A DNA stretch of 64,000 nucleotides from Brevibacterium sp. UMB1308A (GTDB lineage Bacteria > Actinomycetota > Actinomycetes > Actinomycetales > Brevibacteriaceae): positions 62,001 through 126,000 of the forward strand of contig NZ_JASPDO010000001.1 of NCBI RefSeq assembly GCF_030230605.1, read 5' to 3'. Shown here in pieces: positions 27,273 to 37,126 of this stretch. Within the stretch, counting starts at the first letter, position 1; each line of letters starts with the position of its first letter. Below the pieces are notes generated by a model. The model made no database searches and had not been told where the DNA came from. It saw only the letters and a list, made by a program, of their open reading frames with translations. Made by a program: the position numbers and the translations under genes.

Positions 27273-28261
27273 GCCTCAGGCGCCGTTTCTGCTGTTTTCT
27301 TTTCACATGGAGCGTTGTCTATTGGCTGGCGGGCGAAGATCGCTGCCAGGATCGCACCAGACACGTTGTGCCATACGCTAAACACTGCGCCGGGCAGAGC
27401 GGCCAAAGGCGAGATGTAGGTCGTAGCCAAGGTCGCCGCCAACCCGGAGTTCTGGAGCCCCACCTCAAACGTGAGCGCTCGACGCTGAGCCGCGGACAGG
27501 CCAACCGCCAGACCAGTCGCGAAACCTAGCGCCAAACCGATCGAATTGTGCAATACGACAGCCAGCAAGACGGTCGCGCCCGCAGACACCAGTTTGTCCG
27601 CAGAACCGCCCACAACGATCGCCACAATGAGCGCAATCGTCAAGGCCGAAAGCCACGGCAGAACAGGGCTGATTTTCTGGATGAACTTGTCCGCAAAAAT
27701 ACGAATAACAACACCTGCAATGACTGGAACCAGCACGGTTTTCACGATCGACATCATCATCGTCGAAAAACTCACGTCCATGTACTGACCAGCAAACATG
27801 AGCGTAAGAGCTGGAGTGGCCAACGGTGCAATCAGAGTAGACAGAGTGGTCACCGACACCGAAAGTGCAACGTCACCACGAGCCAAATACGTGACCACAT
27901 TTGAGGCCGTTCCACCCGGAGCACACCCCACCAAGATGACACCCGCAGCAAGCTCAGGAGGCAAGCCCAAAAGAACCGCAACAAGCCATCCAGCCAAAGG
28001 CATGAACAAGTACTGAGCCACAACACCCACAATCGCAATCCACGGTTTCTTCGCGATCTGCGTGAAGTCCGGCACGGTGAGCGTCAGGCCCATAAAGAAC
28101 ATGACCCCACCCAGGAGCCAGGTGACGGAAGGAGCCATGGGCGTGACGACCTCGGGCATCAAAAACCCGAAGACGCCAGCCGCAACAACCATGGCCGGAA
28201 AAATCGTGACAGCAACGCGGGCACTACGCTGCTCTTGAGGATTCATGCTTGAGGTGCTCAT
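27269..28261 (-). CDS. Bile acid:sodium symporter family (BASS) transporter
   Basis: A 330-residue membrane protein with about nine to ten helices and BASS motifs: GLTLTVPDFTQIAKKPW, then VGCAPGGTASNVVTYLARGDVALSV, where the Gly-Gly-Thr-Ala-Ser-Asn stretch lies in the sodium/substrate core. Bacterial relatives carry organic anions, for example pantoate or keto acids; the substrate is unknown here. It is convergent with the siderophore locus and not obviously linked to it. Confidence 0.9.
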   Translation of the reverse strand: MSTSSMNPQEQRSARVAVTIFPAMVVAAGVFGFLMPEVVTPMAPSVTWLLGGVMFFMGLTLTVPDFTQIAKKPWIAIVGVVAQYLFMPLAGWLVAVLLGLPPELAAGVILVGCAPGGTASNVVTYLARGDVALSVSVTTLSTLIAPLATPALTLMFAGQYMDVSFSTMMMSIVKTVLVPVIAGVVIRIFADKFIQKISPVLPWLSALTIALIVAIVVGGSADKLVSAGATVLLAVVLHNSIGLALGFATGLAVGLSAAQRRALTFEVGLQNSGLAATLATTYISPLAALPGAVFSVWHNVSGAILAAIFARQPIDNAPCEKKTAETAPEA

Positions 28262-28334
28262 GACAGCTTAGTTAAGCGTAGTGTCGCGTATGTCACAGAA
28301 GCGTCCGCACTGTGGGCGCTCTGAGTTCAAAATG

Positions 28335-30941
28335 TCACAGAGACGCTTGGGCTCTCTGCACTCGGACTGCGCGGTGCGTGTCATCGCCTAATTCGGTCAC
28401 GAGCCGGCGCAAAGCCGCAGGAGCAGTGCCGTGCTCGCGCAGCCACGCGTCAGTCCGCTGGGCAACATACTCACGGCGGGTCGACCACGACGGGTACAGT
28501 CCCAACACCAAACGTTTCGCGATCTCGTTTGACCGGGTAGTCCAGAACGATTCGAGCTGCGCAAAGTATGCGTCCACAAACGGCTCAAGAATCGGGGTGG
28601 CAACAGGCGCCGTAAACCCAGCGATCGTCGCGGATAGCGAATTGTTTGACAGCGATGTATCGGTAGTGACTGCTTCAAACGCCCGCATCTTAGCTACCGG
28701 AAGCGACCGGGCCGCACGCGCCGTCCGAGCCTGCATGACTCCCGAATCCGTGCGGTCGCGGGACTCCTGGGCGGCAATATCTTCTTCATCAGCCCAGCCC
28801 AGAACAACCAGCGAAATGAGCGCCTTCCACTTCAGCGCGTTGTCTACCTTGAGACCGTATCCCTCAAACGTGGGCCCGGACGCCAGAATACGCGAGGCGA
28901 AATCGCGGGCCGCAACGACCTCGGGACCGGGAACCACAACAGTTGCCGAATGTGCGACAAAAATGAGCACGATTTCTGCCAAATTGAGCTGCGTGTCAGA
29001 GCCAGGCTCAGCGGTTTCAAACGCGTCCAGCGCCGAACCTAAGATCGTGCCCAGCGTCTCTTCGACATCCGTGGTCCACAACTTGATCGCCGTGAGCGCC
29101 TGCATGCGCAGACCCGCGTTGATGCCAGCGTGCCGTTCACGACCCAGCGAACGAGCGTACGCGTCAACGAAGGAACTTACACTCAACGAACCGTCGCGCA
29201 TTGCGTTCGTCAGGGCAGACCACACGACCGCCCGGTCCAGGGAATCCTGGAGCTTAGTCACACTGAGCAAAGCGTGCGACGTTGAGGTCTCATCCAGGCG
29301 CATTTTGGCAAAGTCGTCGTCGCCGTGGCCCGGCAGAAGGAGGTCCGGCCGCTGGGTGCCCACCAGCTGGGGAAGAGGGGCCGAGGCGGCATCAAAGTCG
29401 ATCTTCCACGTTCCGGTTGGGTGCATGGCGCTGCGTTGGCGGTTGAATCCGGCCAGCGTAAACGTGTGGGGCCGATCCACATGGGGCCCGGTGTTGTTCT
29501 GTGACACGGTGGCCGCGGTGATGATTCCCGCGTCATCGGTTTCAACGTCGACACTGATTTCGCTCACGCCCGTGGTGGTGAGCCATGCGTCGGCCCAGGC
29601 GCGCACGTCACGGCCCTCAGTGCGTGCTTCGAGAGCGTCGAGGAAGTCCACCAGAGTGGTGTTGCCAAACGCGTGCTTGGCGAAGTAGTCCCGGGACCCG
29701 GCCATGAACGCGTCCAGTCCCACAAACGCGACCAGTTGCTTGAGGACGGAGGCTCCCTTGGCGTAGGTGATCCCGTCGAAGTTCAAACGAGCGGCTTCGA
29801 CGTCAGGGATGTCGGCCACGATGGGGTGGGTGGTGGGGTACTGGTCTTGGCGGTACGCCCAGTCTTTGCGGCGCAGAGCGAACGTCACCCAACCGTCGGT
29901 GAACTCGGTTGCCGTGGTCAGGGCGAGCGACGCCATGTAGTCGGCGAACGACTCCTTCAACCACAGGTCGTCCCACCACTTCATGGTGACCAGGTCGCCG
30001 AACCACATGTGCGCCATTTCGTGCAGGATCACGTTTGCGCGCGATTCGTACTCAGTGCGCGTGACGGCATCACGGTAGATGAACGAGTCGACGAACGTTA
30101 CCAGCCCCGGGTTCTCCATGGCACCCAAGTTGTATTCGGGAACAAAAATCTGGTCGTACTTGCCCCATGGGTACGGGAATTCGAAGTTGTCGTGGTAGAA
30201 GTCCAGGCCCTGTTTGGTGACCGTGAAGATGTTGTCGGCGTCCATGCTTTCGGCCAGGGAAGCGCGGACGTACACGCTCATTGGGATGGTGAGGTCGCCT
30301 CGGGTGTAGGTGTCGTGCGCGCCCACGTAGTGCCCTGCGCACACGCATGTGATGTATGTGGACATGCGTTCCGTGGTGGCAAATTCGTGGGTGACCGCCG
30401 AGGTCGTGGCAGCTTCCGAGGTGGAAGTCTGGGACTCCGTGGGGGCGGTGTTGTTGAGGACGAGGAAATCGTGAGGAGCGGTTACTGAGAACGTGAACGT
30501 CGCTTTGAGGTCAGGCTGGTCGAAGTTCGCGAACACTCGCCGTGCGTCAGTGGGCTCGTACTGCGTGTATAGGTAAATCTTGTCGTCAGCCGGGTCCACG
30601 AACCGGTGCATACCTTCACCACTGGTGGAGTAGACGGCTTGCCCTGTGACAGTGAGGGTGTTGGAGCCTGCTGTGGCAGGGAAGATGACGCGTGCTCCGT
30701 CGAAGTGGTCTGCCGGGTCCAGCGACTGCCCGTTGATGGTGATATCGCTGACGGAGTCTGCGATGAAGTCGATGAATGTTTCTGCTTCGTGGTGCGCATC
30801 AAAAACGACTGTCGACGTTGATGTGAACGTTTTTTGCGCAAGGTCCGGTGCCGAGGTGATATCGAGGTGCACCGTATAACTGTGGGTCGTAAGAAGTTCC
30901 GAACGCGTGGCGGCTTCACTTCGTTTGAGATTTGTGGTCAT
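28335..30941 (-). CDS. pepN: Aminopeptidase N (M1 family)
   Basis: An 868-residue zinc aminopeptidase. The exopeptidase motif GAMEN is at residues 273-277, and the zinc site HEMAH (307-311) is followed by the third ligand Glu330 in WLKESFADYM. A C-terminal ERAP1-like helical domain follows. No signal peptide is present, so it is cytoplasmic and trims peptides during turnover. The ATG preceded by GGAGGAC is chosen over an ATG 27 bases upstream. It diverges from the FUSC gene. Confidence 0.95.
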   Translation of the reverse strand: MTTNLKRSEAATRSELLTTHSYTVHLDITSAPDLAQKTFTSTSTVVFDAHHEAETFIDFIADSVSDITINGQSLDPADHFDGARVIFPATAGSNTLTVTGQAVYSTSGEGMHRFVDPADDKIYLYTQYEPTDARRVFANFDQPDLKATFTFSVTAPHDFLVLNNTAPTESQTSTSEAATTSAVTHEFATTERMSTYITCVCAGHYVGAHDTYTRGDLTIPMSVYVRASLAESMDADNIFTVTKQGLDFYHDNFEFPYPWGKYDQIFVPEYNLGAMENPGLVTFVDSFIYRDAVTRTEYESRANVILHEMAHMWFGDLVTMKWWDDLWLKESFADYMASLALTTATEFTDGWVTFALRRKDWAYRQDQYPTTHPIVADIPDVEAARLNFDGITYAKGASVLKQLVAFVGLDAFMAGSRDYFAKHAFGNTTLVDFLDALEARTEGRDVRAWADAWLTTTGVSEISVDVETDDAGIITAATVSQNNTGPHVDRPHTFTLAGFNRQRSAMHPTGTWKIDFDAASAPLPQLVGTQRPDLLLPGHGDDDFAKMRLDETSTSHALLSVTKLQDSLDRAVVWSALTNAMRDGSLSVSSFVDAYARSLGRERHAGINAGLRMQALTAIKLWTTDVEETLGTILGSALDAFETAEPGSDTQLNLAEIVLIFVAHSATVVVPGPEVVAARDFASRILASGPTFEGYGLKVDNALKWKALISLVVLGWADEEDIAAQESRDRTDSGVMQARTARAARSLPVAKMRAFEAVTTDTSLSNNSLSATIAGFTAPVATPILEPFVDAYFAQLESFWTTRSNEIAKRLVLGLYPSWSTRREYVAQRTDAWLREHGTAPAALRRLVTELGDDTHRAVRVQRAQASL

Positions 30942-31032
30942 ATGTCCTCCGTTATCAGCTTTCCTCACCTTGTCATATTTTTCCTAGCGTGTGTTGAGGG
31001 CTCGATTAAACTTGAGTGAGGAAGGGGTGAAA

Positions 31033-32151
31033 ATGACGCAGGCCAGTAAGAAGAAACCCCTTTATAGGCGTCTCAGCAGTGCTCTTGGAGTGCGCGTCCG
31101 GTTGGGTGGGCGTCGCGCAATTGAGAATTCCAGCCAGATCCTGCAGGTGGTGATTGGCGCCACCAGTGGCTACGCGTTCTGTCACTACGTTCTTGGCCAC
31201 CCTGCACCGTTCCTCGCCGCGGTTGCTGCTGTTATTGGGACCGGTGTTACGGCTGATAAGCGTTTGCGCCGGTCAATTGAGATCGGTTTGGGGGCCACCC
31301 TGGGCGTTCTCGTGGGCGAAATCCTGGTTCACGTGTTCGGCATTGGGATCTGGCAGATCGCGGTCGTCATTTTCGCGGGCTTGGTTGTGGGGAACATCCT
31401 GAACTCCGGTGCCCTGTTCGTGAACCAAATTGCGATCCAAGCGGTGTATGTGGTGGCCGTCCCCATGTCGATTGCCACGAAACCGTTCGACCGCACGATT
31501 GACGCGATTGTAGGGGCCGTGATCGCGATCCTCATGGCGCTGATCGTGCCATCAGATGCGCGAAAACGGCCGCGTAACCGGGCGGCGAATCTTCTGTACG
31601 AAATTTCGGTTCTGCTTAAAGGGACAGCAAAAGCCCTGCGCACAGCCGACACCGATTTAGCTGAACGAGTTCTTGAACGGGCACGCGAAAGCCAAGAGTT
31701 CGTCGACTCGTGGCGGTCATCGATCAGCGTGTCCCAAGAAGCGACCCGAATCAACGCACGTTCACGCAGGTACGCTGCTGAAGTCACCCGTTTGGCCAGA
31801 GCATGCGAATACGCGGACCGTGCGATGCGTCTGGTACGGGTGATTGCCCGCCGAGTGGTCGCGATGGCCGCGACCGGTGTTGAACGGCCAGGGGTAGCAC
31901 ATCCCATTGAACAGTTGGGTGAAGGCGCTGCCATGTTGCGGATTGCTCTGCGACGCGGGACATCGCGCGTGCCTGCTGAAATGTTCCTCGCCCAGGTCGC
32001 CCGCACGTTGAGTCCAAAAGCTGACTTTGTGACCGACCGGCACGATGAGACTCTCGTTTTGTTGTTGCGTCCTCTTTCGAACGATCTCATGTCTGCAGCA
32101 GGTATGACCGAAGACGCGGCCAATGATGTACTGCCCGAGCTCGACGAGTAA
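31033..32151 (+). CDS. FUSC/aromatic acid exporter family membrane protein
   Basis: A 372-residue protein. The first half has about five to six hydrophobic segments with the Arg-rich loop TADKRLRRSIEIGLGATLGV typical of FUSC/DUF939-like proteins. The second half is soluble and helical, with many charged residues. Relatives include aromatic-carboxylate efflux pumps; the substrate is unknown. The start ATG follows GGAAGGGG. It is 18 bases upstream of the DUF2516 gene. Confidence 0.8.
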   Translation: MTQASKKKPLYRRLSSALGVRVRLGGRRAIENSSQILQVVIGATSGYAFCHYVLGHPAPFLAAVAAVIGTGVTADKRLRRSIEIGLGATLGVLVGEILVHVFGIGIWQIAVVIFAGLVVGNILNSGALFVNQIAIQAVYVVAVPMSIATKPFDRTIDAIVGAVIAILMALIVPSDARKRPRNRAANLLYEISVLLKGTAKALRTADTDLAERVLERARESQEFVDSWRSSISVSQEATRINARSRRYAAEVTRLARACEYADRAMRLVRVIARRVVAMAATGVERPGVAHPIEQLGEGAAMLRIALRRGTSRVPAEMFLAQVARTLSPKADFVTDRHDETLVLLLRPLSNDLMSAAGMTEDAANDVLPELDE

Positions 32152-32156
32152 AAGGG

Positions 32157-32162
32157 TAAACT
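32157..32162 (+). promoter_or_regulatory. -10 element TAAACT before the DUF2516 gene
   Basis: TAAACT is seven bases before the ATG with no ribosome site between, fitting leaderless initiation. Confidence 0.35.
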
Positions 32163-32169
32163 GGCAAGC

Positions 32170-32484
32170 ATGCTTGAGGCATTCGGCAATCTTCAGTCGT
32201 TCATTTTTATGCTCCTGAACGTCGCAGCGTTCGTTTTTCAGCTGTTCGCGTTCATTGACTCTTTGCGGTACTCCCAAGAGGTCTACGACGCTGCCGGTAA
32301 GCGCTCCCGCGTGTTCTGGTCAGCAATTCTGGGGGTTGCGTCAGCCTTGGCTTTTGTTGCTCTGCCACCCATGCACTTTCGCGTCCCCTTTGTCACTCTT
32401 TTGGGGATCGTGGCCGCCGGTGTGTACTTTGCCGATGTCCGTAAAGCTCTACGTGCAGTGGACCCTCGATACCGAGGACGCTGA
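32170..32484 (+). CDS. DUF2516 family membrane protein
   Basis: A 104-residue protein with three hydrophobic segments, matching the actinobacterial DUF2516 family in size and in the pattern RVFWSAILGVASALAF...FADVRKALR. Function is unknown. A -10 hexamer seven bases upstream suggests its own leaderless promoter. It lies directly upstream of mshA. Confidence 0.85.
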   Translation: MLEAFGNLQSFIFMLLNVAAFVFQLFAFIDSLRYSQEVYDAAGKRSRVFWSAILGVASALAFVALPPMHFRVPFVTLLGIVAAGVYFADVRKALRAVDPRYRGR

Positions 32485-32496
32485 CACCCGGCCAGA

Positions 32497-32502
32497 TACA
32501 CT
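32497..32502 (+). promoter_or_regulatory. -10 element TACACT for leaderless mshA
   Basis: TACACT, six bases, then the GTG start. No ribosome site is present. Confidence 0.45.
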
Positions 32503-32508
32503 TCAAGC

Positions 32509-33672
32509 GTGCGCGTTGCTATCCTCTCTCTTCACACGTCCCCACTTGCTCAGCCCGGCCAGGGTGATGCAGGGGGTCTCAACGTCTACGTGACGAACAC
32601 CGCCCGAGTCTTAAACGACCTCGGCCACCAGGTGACAATCTTCACCGCCGACCCCGCATGGGCCGGACCAGACAGCGTCACGCAGGACAACATTGAGGTG
32701 CGTCACTTGCGCGTGAATGCAACAGGTAAGGACGATCTTCCGCAATACATGGATGAGCTGGCGTCACGACTGGTGCATATCCCGGAGTACCGCGACGCTG
32801 ACGTTGTGTGGGCTCACTACTGGATTTCAGTAAAAACGGCTCTGATCAGCAATGATAATGACAGTTTGCGTAGGCCGGTCGTGGTGAGCTTTCACACGAT
32901 AGGGGCTGTGAAAGACCGTGACACAGGGACGTCCCTTGAACCTGTTGAGCGTTTGGAAGCTGAAAAACAGATCGCTCGTGATGCGCACCTGCTGGTGGCA
33001 AACACGCCGCTTGAAGCTGTTGCTATGCGTGAACTGTTGGACCCGCGTGCGCGCGTTGTCGTGGCGCAGCCTGGGGTGAACCACCGGATTTTCACGCAGG
33101 GCGACGCCAGCGACCCCGGGGCGGGGGAGCCGGCTACCCCCTACACCTTGGTGTGTGTGGGCCGCATGCAGTACATCAAAGGCACTGACGTCATGATGCG
33201 CGCGCTCGCCGAGTTGCGGAGGGCCGGCATGAATGTGCGCGTGGAGTTCCTGGGCGGCGGCTCCGGGGGACCAGACACCCAAGACTTTGAGCACCTCGCC
33301 ACCCAGCTGGGCGTGGCTGAATGTGTCGACATCACCCCACCGGTCCCACCGCATGAACTCGTCGAGTGGTACCGCCGGGCTGATCTGGTGATCGTGCCGT
33401 CGCGTTCGGAGTCGTTTGGATTCGTAGCGGCCGAGGCGGCAGCCAGTGGGGCGTGCGTGGTGGCCTCCCGGGTGGGCGGGTTACCTAGTGTGGTGATCGA
33501 CGGGGAAACCGGAGCCCTCTGCGAACCTGGCGATCACGTTGGGTTGGCACACACAATCACTGAACTGCTCAAGGACCCGGCTCAACGCAAACGCATGGGC
33601 CACGCAGGGGTTGCACACGCTCAGAACTTTACGTGGGATACGTGCGTGCGTAACGTGTTAAACCAGCTGTGA
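32509..33672 (+). CDS. mshA: D-inositol-3-phosphate glycosyltransferase MshA
   Basis: A 387-residue GT4 glycosyltransferase. The N-terminal loop GDAGGLNVYV binds inositol phosphate and UDP-GlcNAc; the C-terminal half has SRSESFGFVAAEAAASG, where the Glu of the EX7E motif contacts the nucleotide. MshA makes the first mycothiol intermediate. The order mshA-ybjN-gpm-senX3-regX3 parallels Mycobacterium tuberculosis Rv0486-Rv0491. The start is GTG behind a -10 hexamer spaced for leaderless transcription. Confidence 0.95.
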   Translation: MRVAILSLHTSPLAQPGQGDAGGLNVYVTNTARVLNDLGHQVTIFTADPAWAGPDSVTQDNIEVRHLRVNATGKDDLPQYMDELASRLVHIPEYRDADVVWAHYWISVKTALISNDNDSLRRPVVVSFHTIGAVKDRDTGTSLEPVERLEAEKQIARDAHLLVANTPLEAVAMRELLDPRARVVVAQPGVNHRIFTQGDASDPGAGEPATPYTLVCVGRMQYIKGTDVMMRALAELRRAGMNVRVEFLGGGSGGPDTQDFEHLATQLGVAECVDITPPVPPHELVEWYRRADLVIVPSRSESFGFVAAEAAASGACVVASRVGGLPSVVIDGETGALCEPGDHVGLAHTITELLKDPAQRKRMGHAGVAHAQNFTWDTCVRNVLNQL

Positions 33673-33682
33673 GAGGAGACCA

Positions 33683-34195
33683 ATGACAGCCCTAGACATA
33701 CTTCACACGTGGGCCACAAACAGTGACGTTGAGATCGACGTGGTGAACGACCACCACTCTGTTGTGGTCCTGCCGGGCGAAAAGAAACTCAAAACAGCGG
33801 TGTCGGTCAAAGAAAGCCACCACAGCCTCGACTGCCAAGCCTTCATCATTCGCCGCCCCGACGAAAACCACCTCACCTTCGCCACGTACCTCCTGCGGAA
33901 GAACCTGGAACTGTCCATGACAGCGTTCGCCGTCGACCACCTCGGCGACGTCTACCTGCGCGCAGCCATTCCCCGCGAAGCGGTCACCGAAGACCTCATT
34001 GACCGGCTCATGGGGGAGTTTCTCACTGTCGCAGACTCCTCTTTTAACGAGCTGCTGGTCCGCGGGTTCATCACGTCCATGAAGAAGGAGTGGGAATGGC
34101 GGGTATCACGTGGCGAATCCACCCGCAACCTCGAAGCGTTTAGGAAAATCCTGGATCCAGACTCTCAGAAGAGCGACACCCACATGTCAGAATGA
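33683..34195 (+). CDS. YbjN domain-containing protein
   Basis: A 170-residue alpha/beta protein of the YbjN family, related to type III secretion chaperone-like folds. Recognisable parts are FIIRRPDENHLTFATYLLRK, then FAVDHLGDVYLRAAIPREAV. Biochemical function is unknown. GAGAGGAG precedes the ATG, ten bases after mshA. Conserved placement between mshA and phosphoglycerate mutase in actinobacteria supports the call. Confidence 0.88.
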   Translation: MTALDILHTWATNSDVEIDVVNDHHSVVVLPGEKKLKTAVSVKESHHSLDCQAFIIRRPDENHLTFATYLLRKNLELSMTAFAVDHLGDVYLRAAIPREAVTEDLIDRLMGEFLTVADSSFNELLVRGFITSMKKEWEWRVSRGESTRNLEAFRKILDPDSQKSDTHMSE

Positions 34196-34218
34196 CGTCT
34201 GCATGACAGAATAGAAGC

Positions 34219-34962
34219 ATGACGTACAATCTTGTGCTCCTGCGCCACGGCCAGAGCGAATGGAACCAGAAAAACCTCTTCACCGGATGGGTCGACGTCC
34301 CTCTCACCGAACAAGGACGCACTGAAGCGGCACGGGCGGGAGAACTGCTCACAGAAGCCGGTCTTCTCCCAGACGTCCTCCACACCTCGCGCCTGCGCAG
34401 GGCGATCGTCACCGCTAACCTCGCACTCAACGCGGCTGACCGCCACTGGATTGACGTGAAGCGTTCATGGCGCCTCAACGAACGCCATTACGGCGCGCTG
34501 CAGGGCAAGAACAAAAAAGAAATCCGCGACGAATACGGCGAAGAACAGTTCATGACGTGGCGTCGTTCCTTTGACACGCCACCACCTGAGCTAGATGACG
34601 CCAGCGAATGGTCGCAGGCAGGCGACGCCCGTTACGCCAACCTAGGTGACTCGATTCCACGCACCGAATGCCTCAAAGACGTGATCGCGCGTCTGTTGCC
34701 GTACTGGTATGACTCCGTAATCCCTGACCTGCGTGACGGCAAGACTGTTCTGATCACAGCGCACGGCAACTCGCTGCGCGCGCTGGTGAAGCACCTCGAC
34801 GGAATCAGCGACGAAGACATTGCCGGGTTGAACATTCCAACAGGAATCCCACTGCACTACGAACTGGACGAACACTTCGCGCCAGTCAAGCGCGGCGGCA
34901 CATACCTTGACCCGGAAGCTGCACAGGAAGCGGCTGCAGCGGTCGCGAACCAAGGGAAGTAA
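34219..34962 (+). CDS. gpmA: 2,3-bisphosphoglycerate-dependent phosphoglycerate mutase
   Basis: A 247-residue mutase with the phosphohistidine motif [10 protein letters not shown] (His10), then [14 protein letters not shown], a substrate loop typical of GpmA, and [14 protein letters not shown] with the second catalytic His. It interconverts 2- and 3-phosphoglycerate in glycolysis. No clear ribosome site is seen; CAGAAT six bases before the ATG could serve a leaderless start but is a weak match. A strong two-way terminator follows. Confidence 0.96.
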   Translation: MTYNLVLLRHGQSEWNQKNLFTGWVDVPLTEQGRTEAARAGELLTEAGLLPDVLHTSRLRRAIVTANLALNAADRHWIDVKRSWRLNERHYGALQGKNKKEIRDEYGEEQFMTWRRSFDTPPPELDDASEWSQAGDARYANLGDSIPRTECLKDVIARLLPYWYDSVIPDLRDGKTVLITAHGNSLRALVKHLDGISDEDIAGLNIPTGIPLHYELDEHFAPVKRGGTYLDPEAAQEAAAAVANQGK

Positions 34963-34976
34963 ACCGAAAGCAAGCC

Positions 34977-35027
34977 GAAAACAACGATGGCCCGCCAGTT
35001 TCATCATGGCGGGCCATCGTTGTTTTC
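34977..35027. terminator. Bidirectional terminator between gpmA and phoU
   Basis: Two perfectly complementary 21-base arms (starting GAAAACAACGATGG) flank a nine-base loop; A-rich and T-rich ends serve both convergent genes. Confidence 0.9.
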
Positions 35028-35060
35028 AGTGCACGTTTTCAGTGCAGCTACGGAGTGTTG

Positions 35061-35726
35061 TTACTCCGCTGAAGTAGCGTCAGAGTCCAGGTTTCCAGAC
35101 AGCATGTAGTCAACGCGCTGAGCAACGTTGACAGCCTGGTCACCGAAGCGCTCGTAGTAGCGGGCCAGCAGAGTCACGTCAGCGATCTGGCTGGGGGTGA
35201 TCTGGTCGGCGCTCAGTGAAGCGATCACGGTGAATACTTCCAGGTGCAGTGTGTCAAGCTCTTCGTCCAAGGCTGAAATCATTGGAACGGCTGCAAGACC
35301 TGGTGTTGAAAGAAGCTCGACCATTCCTTCACCAATGCGCTCAGCAACCGATCCCATGCGGGTGAAAATGCGTTCAAAAGCTTCTGGAACAGCGTGTTCT
35401 GGGTAGCGGATGCGAACCAGCGCGGAAATGTGGCGAGCCAGGTCACCCATGCGTTCAAGCGCGACGCTCATCTTCAGGGCTGCAACAACAATGCGGAGGT
35501 CGGCGGCAACAGGTGCCTGGAGTGCCAGAATCTCGACTGCGCGACGGTCGATCTCGACCTGGTTTGCGTTGACCTGCGCGTCGTCAGTGATGACCTGTTC
35601 AGCGAGCTGGAGGTCATTGGTAGTAAGGGCCTTGTTGGACTGTTTGATAGCTTCAACAGCCAGGTTTCCGAGGTCAACTAGACCATCAGCAAGTGCTTCA
35701 AGTTCTTTGGTAAAGACTTCGCGCAT
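35061..35726 (-). CDS. phoU: Phosphate-signalling protein PhoU
   Basis: A 221-residue all-helical protein with two PhoU repeats. Typical acidic metal-binding stretches occur in each: DLARHISALVRIRYP after ALERMGD, and YYERFGDQAVNVAQRV near the end. PhoU links Pst transport activity to the phosphate sensor kinase. AAAGGA precedes the chosen ATG; an upstream in-frame ATG adds 14 non-conserved residues. It diverges from senX3-regX3 and is far from the pst operon. Confidence 0.95.
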   Translation of the reverse strand: MREVFTKELEALADGLVDLGNLAVEAIKQSNKALTTNDLQLAEQVITDDAQVNANQVEIDRRAVEILALQAPVAADLRIVVAALKMSVALERMGDLARHISALVRIRYPEHAVPEAFERIFTRMGSVAERIGEGMVELLSTPGLAAVPMISALDEELDTLHLEVFTVIASLSADQITPSQIADVTLLARYYERFGDQAVNVAQRVDYMLSGNLDSDATSAE

Positions 35727-35881
35727 TGCGGTCCTTTCAGAGTAAGTCGCGGGCATGCCAGAGGGCATGGACTGTTTTACGTTCCCACCTGTCAGTAAAC
35801 GACCACTGACACCGAGGTGAATTCATGCTGACAAGTGTGCACAATTTCGGTGCCGGTGCGATACCAAGGTAAACGTACTAC

Positions 35882-35887
35882 TAGGCT
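35882..35887 (+). promoter_or_regulatory. -10 element TAGGCT for leaderless senX3
   Basis: TAGGCT and six bases precede the GTG start; no ribosome site is visible. Confidence 0.4.
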
Positions 35888-35893
35888 AACAAC

Positions 35894-37126
35894 GTGGACG
35901 TGTTGATTATTTCCCTTTTGACCGGTGTTGTGGGTCTGGGGCTAGGTATTTCCGGGATTTTGGCGTTCCGCCTGTCGGAAAAAAGCCGCAATAGTGCTGA
36001 TCTTCACTCCGATGAAGAGCTTCCTGAAGGTATTGCAGAAGTACTTGCGGTTCTGCCTTCTGCGGCCATCGTTGTTGACGCTGGTGACGATGTTGTCAAG
36101 GCGTCTCCTGCCGCGTACACGTATGGTCTTGTGCGCGGTCACTCCTTGTCTTCGCCTGAGCTTCTCGAAGTCGTTGTTCGAGTGCGTGCTCGCGGGCTGA
36201 TCGAAGAAGTGAACTTCAAGAAGGAGCGTGGGGGCGATCGCGCTTTTGTGCGTCATCTTCACGCGAGAGTGGCACCGTTGGGGTCTGCGTATGTTTTAGT
36301 GCTGGCAGATGACCAGACTGAAGCTAAGCGGGTTCACGAGGTGCGCCGTGATTTCGTTGCGAATGTGTCCCACGAATTGAAAACTCCCGTGGGTGCCTTG
36401 TCGTTGCTGGCTGAGGCGGTTACGGACTGTGCGGATGACCCCGAGGCGGTTGCCCGATTTGGGGGTCGCATTCAGAAGGAGTCCAAGCGGCTCACTCAGT
36501 TGGTTCAGGAAATCATTGACCTTTCACGCGTCCAAGATCACGAAGCCCCAGGTGCTACCGAAGACGTGAGTATTGCCAAGGTGATCGAGGAGGCTGTTGA
36601 CCGGGCAAAGACTCGCGCTGAAGCCAAAAACATTTCGATTGACATGGTCCCAATTGGCGACTGGACTGTTTTGGGAAGCCACGACTTGCTAGTCAACGCT
36701 GTGCGCAACCTCATCGACAACGCCATTAGCTACTCCAACGACGGCACGAAAGTGGGTGTGGGGGCAAAAGAAGACGGTGGAAATGTCACGATATCGGTGA
36801 CCGACCAGGGGATAGGGCTGTCAACCGAAGACACTCAGCGTGTTTTTGAGCGTTTCTATCGGGTGGACCCGGCGCGTTCACGTATGACCGGTGGAACAGG
36901 GCTGGGCTTGAGCATTGTGAAGCACATCGTGGCTACGCACGGCGGTGAAGTTCGCGTATGGTCGAAATTGGATCAAGGTTCCACGTTTACTATTGTTTTA
37001 CCTCTTGCTCACCCTGAGGTCGATTTATCTCAGGCACAGCAGGAAGGGATCTTGCTGAGCGACTCCAGCGGTCAGCCGTTGACGGTCGCTCAGGCACAAA
37101 CGGAGACACAGAAGGAGAAGTCGTGA
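35894..37126 (+). CDS. senX3: Phosphate-sensing histidine kinase SenX3
   Basis: A 410-residue sensor kinase. One or two N-terminal hydrophobic stretches (residues 3-24) anchor it; a PAS-like region follows. The phosphoacceptor is His160 in NVSHELKTPVGALSLL. The ATPase has the N box (NLIDNA), DQGIG and GGTGLGLSIVKHI. SenX3 phosphorylates RegX3 when phosphate is low. The GTG start sits behind a -10 hexamer. Its stop overlaps regX3 by four bases. Confidence 0.95.
   Translation: MDVLIISLLTGVVGLGLGISGILAFRLSEKSRNSADLHSDEELPEGIAEVLAVLPSAAIVVDAGDDVVKASPAAYTYGLVRGHSLSSPELLEVVVRVRARGLIEEVNFKKERGGDRAFVRHLHARVAPLGSAYVLVLADDQTEAKRVHEVRRDFVANVSHELKTPVGALSLLAEAVTDCADDPEAVARFGGRIQKESKRLTQLVQEIIDLSRVQDHEAPGATEDVSIAKVIEEAVDRAKTRAEAKNISIDMVPIGDWTVLGSHDLLVNAVRNLIDNAISYSNDGTKVGVGAKEDGGNVTISVTDQGIGLSTEDTQRVFERFYRVDPARSRMTGGTGLGLSIVKHIVATHGGEVRVWSKLDQGSTFTIVLPLAHPEVDLSQAQQEGILLSDSSGQPLTVAQAQTETQKEKS

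Noticed and set aside
28312..29688. Ser/Arg-rich open frame opposite pepN
   Set aside because: Composition is that of an antisense frame in GC-rich coding DNA, and pepN is intact.
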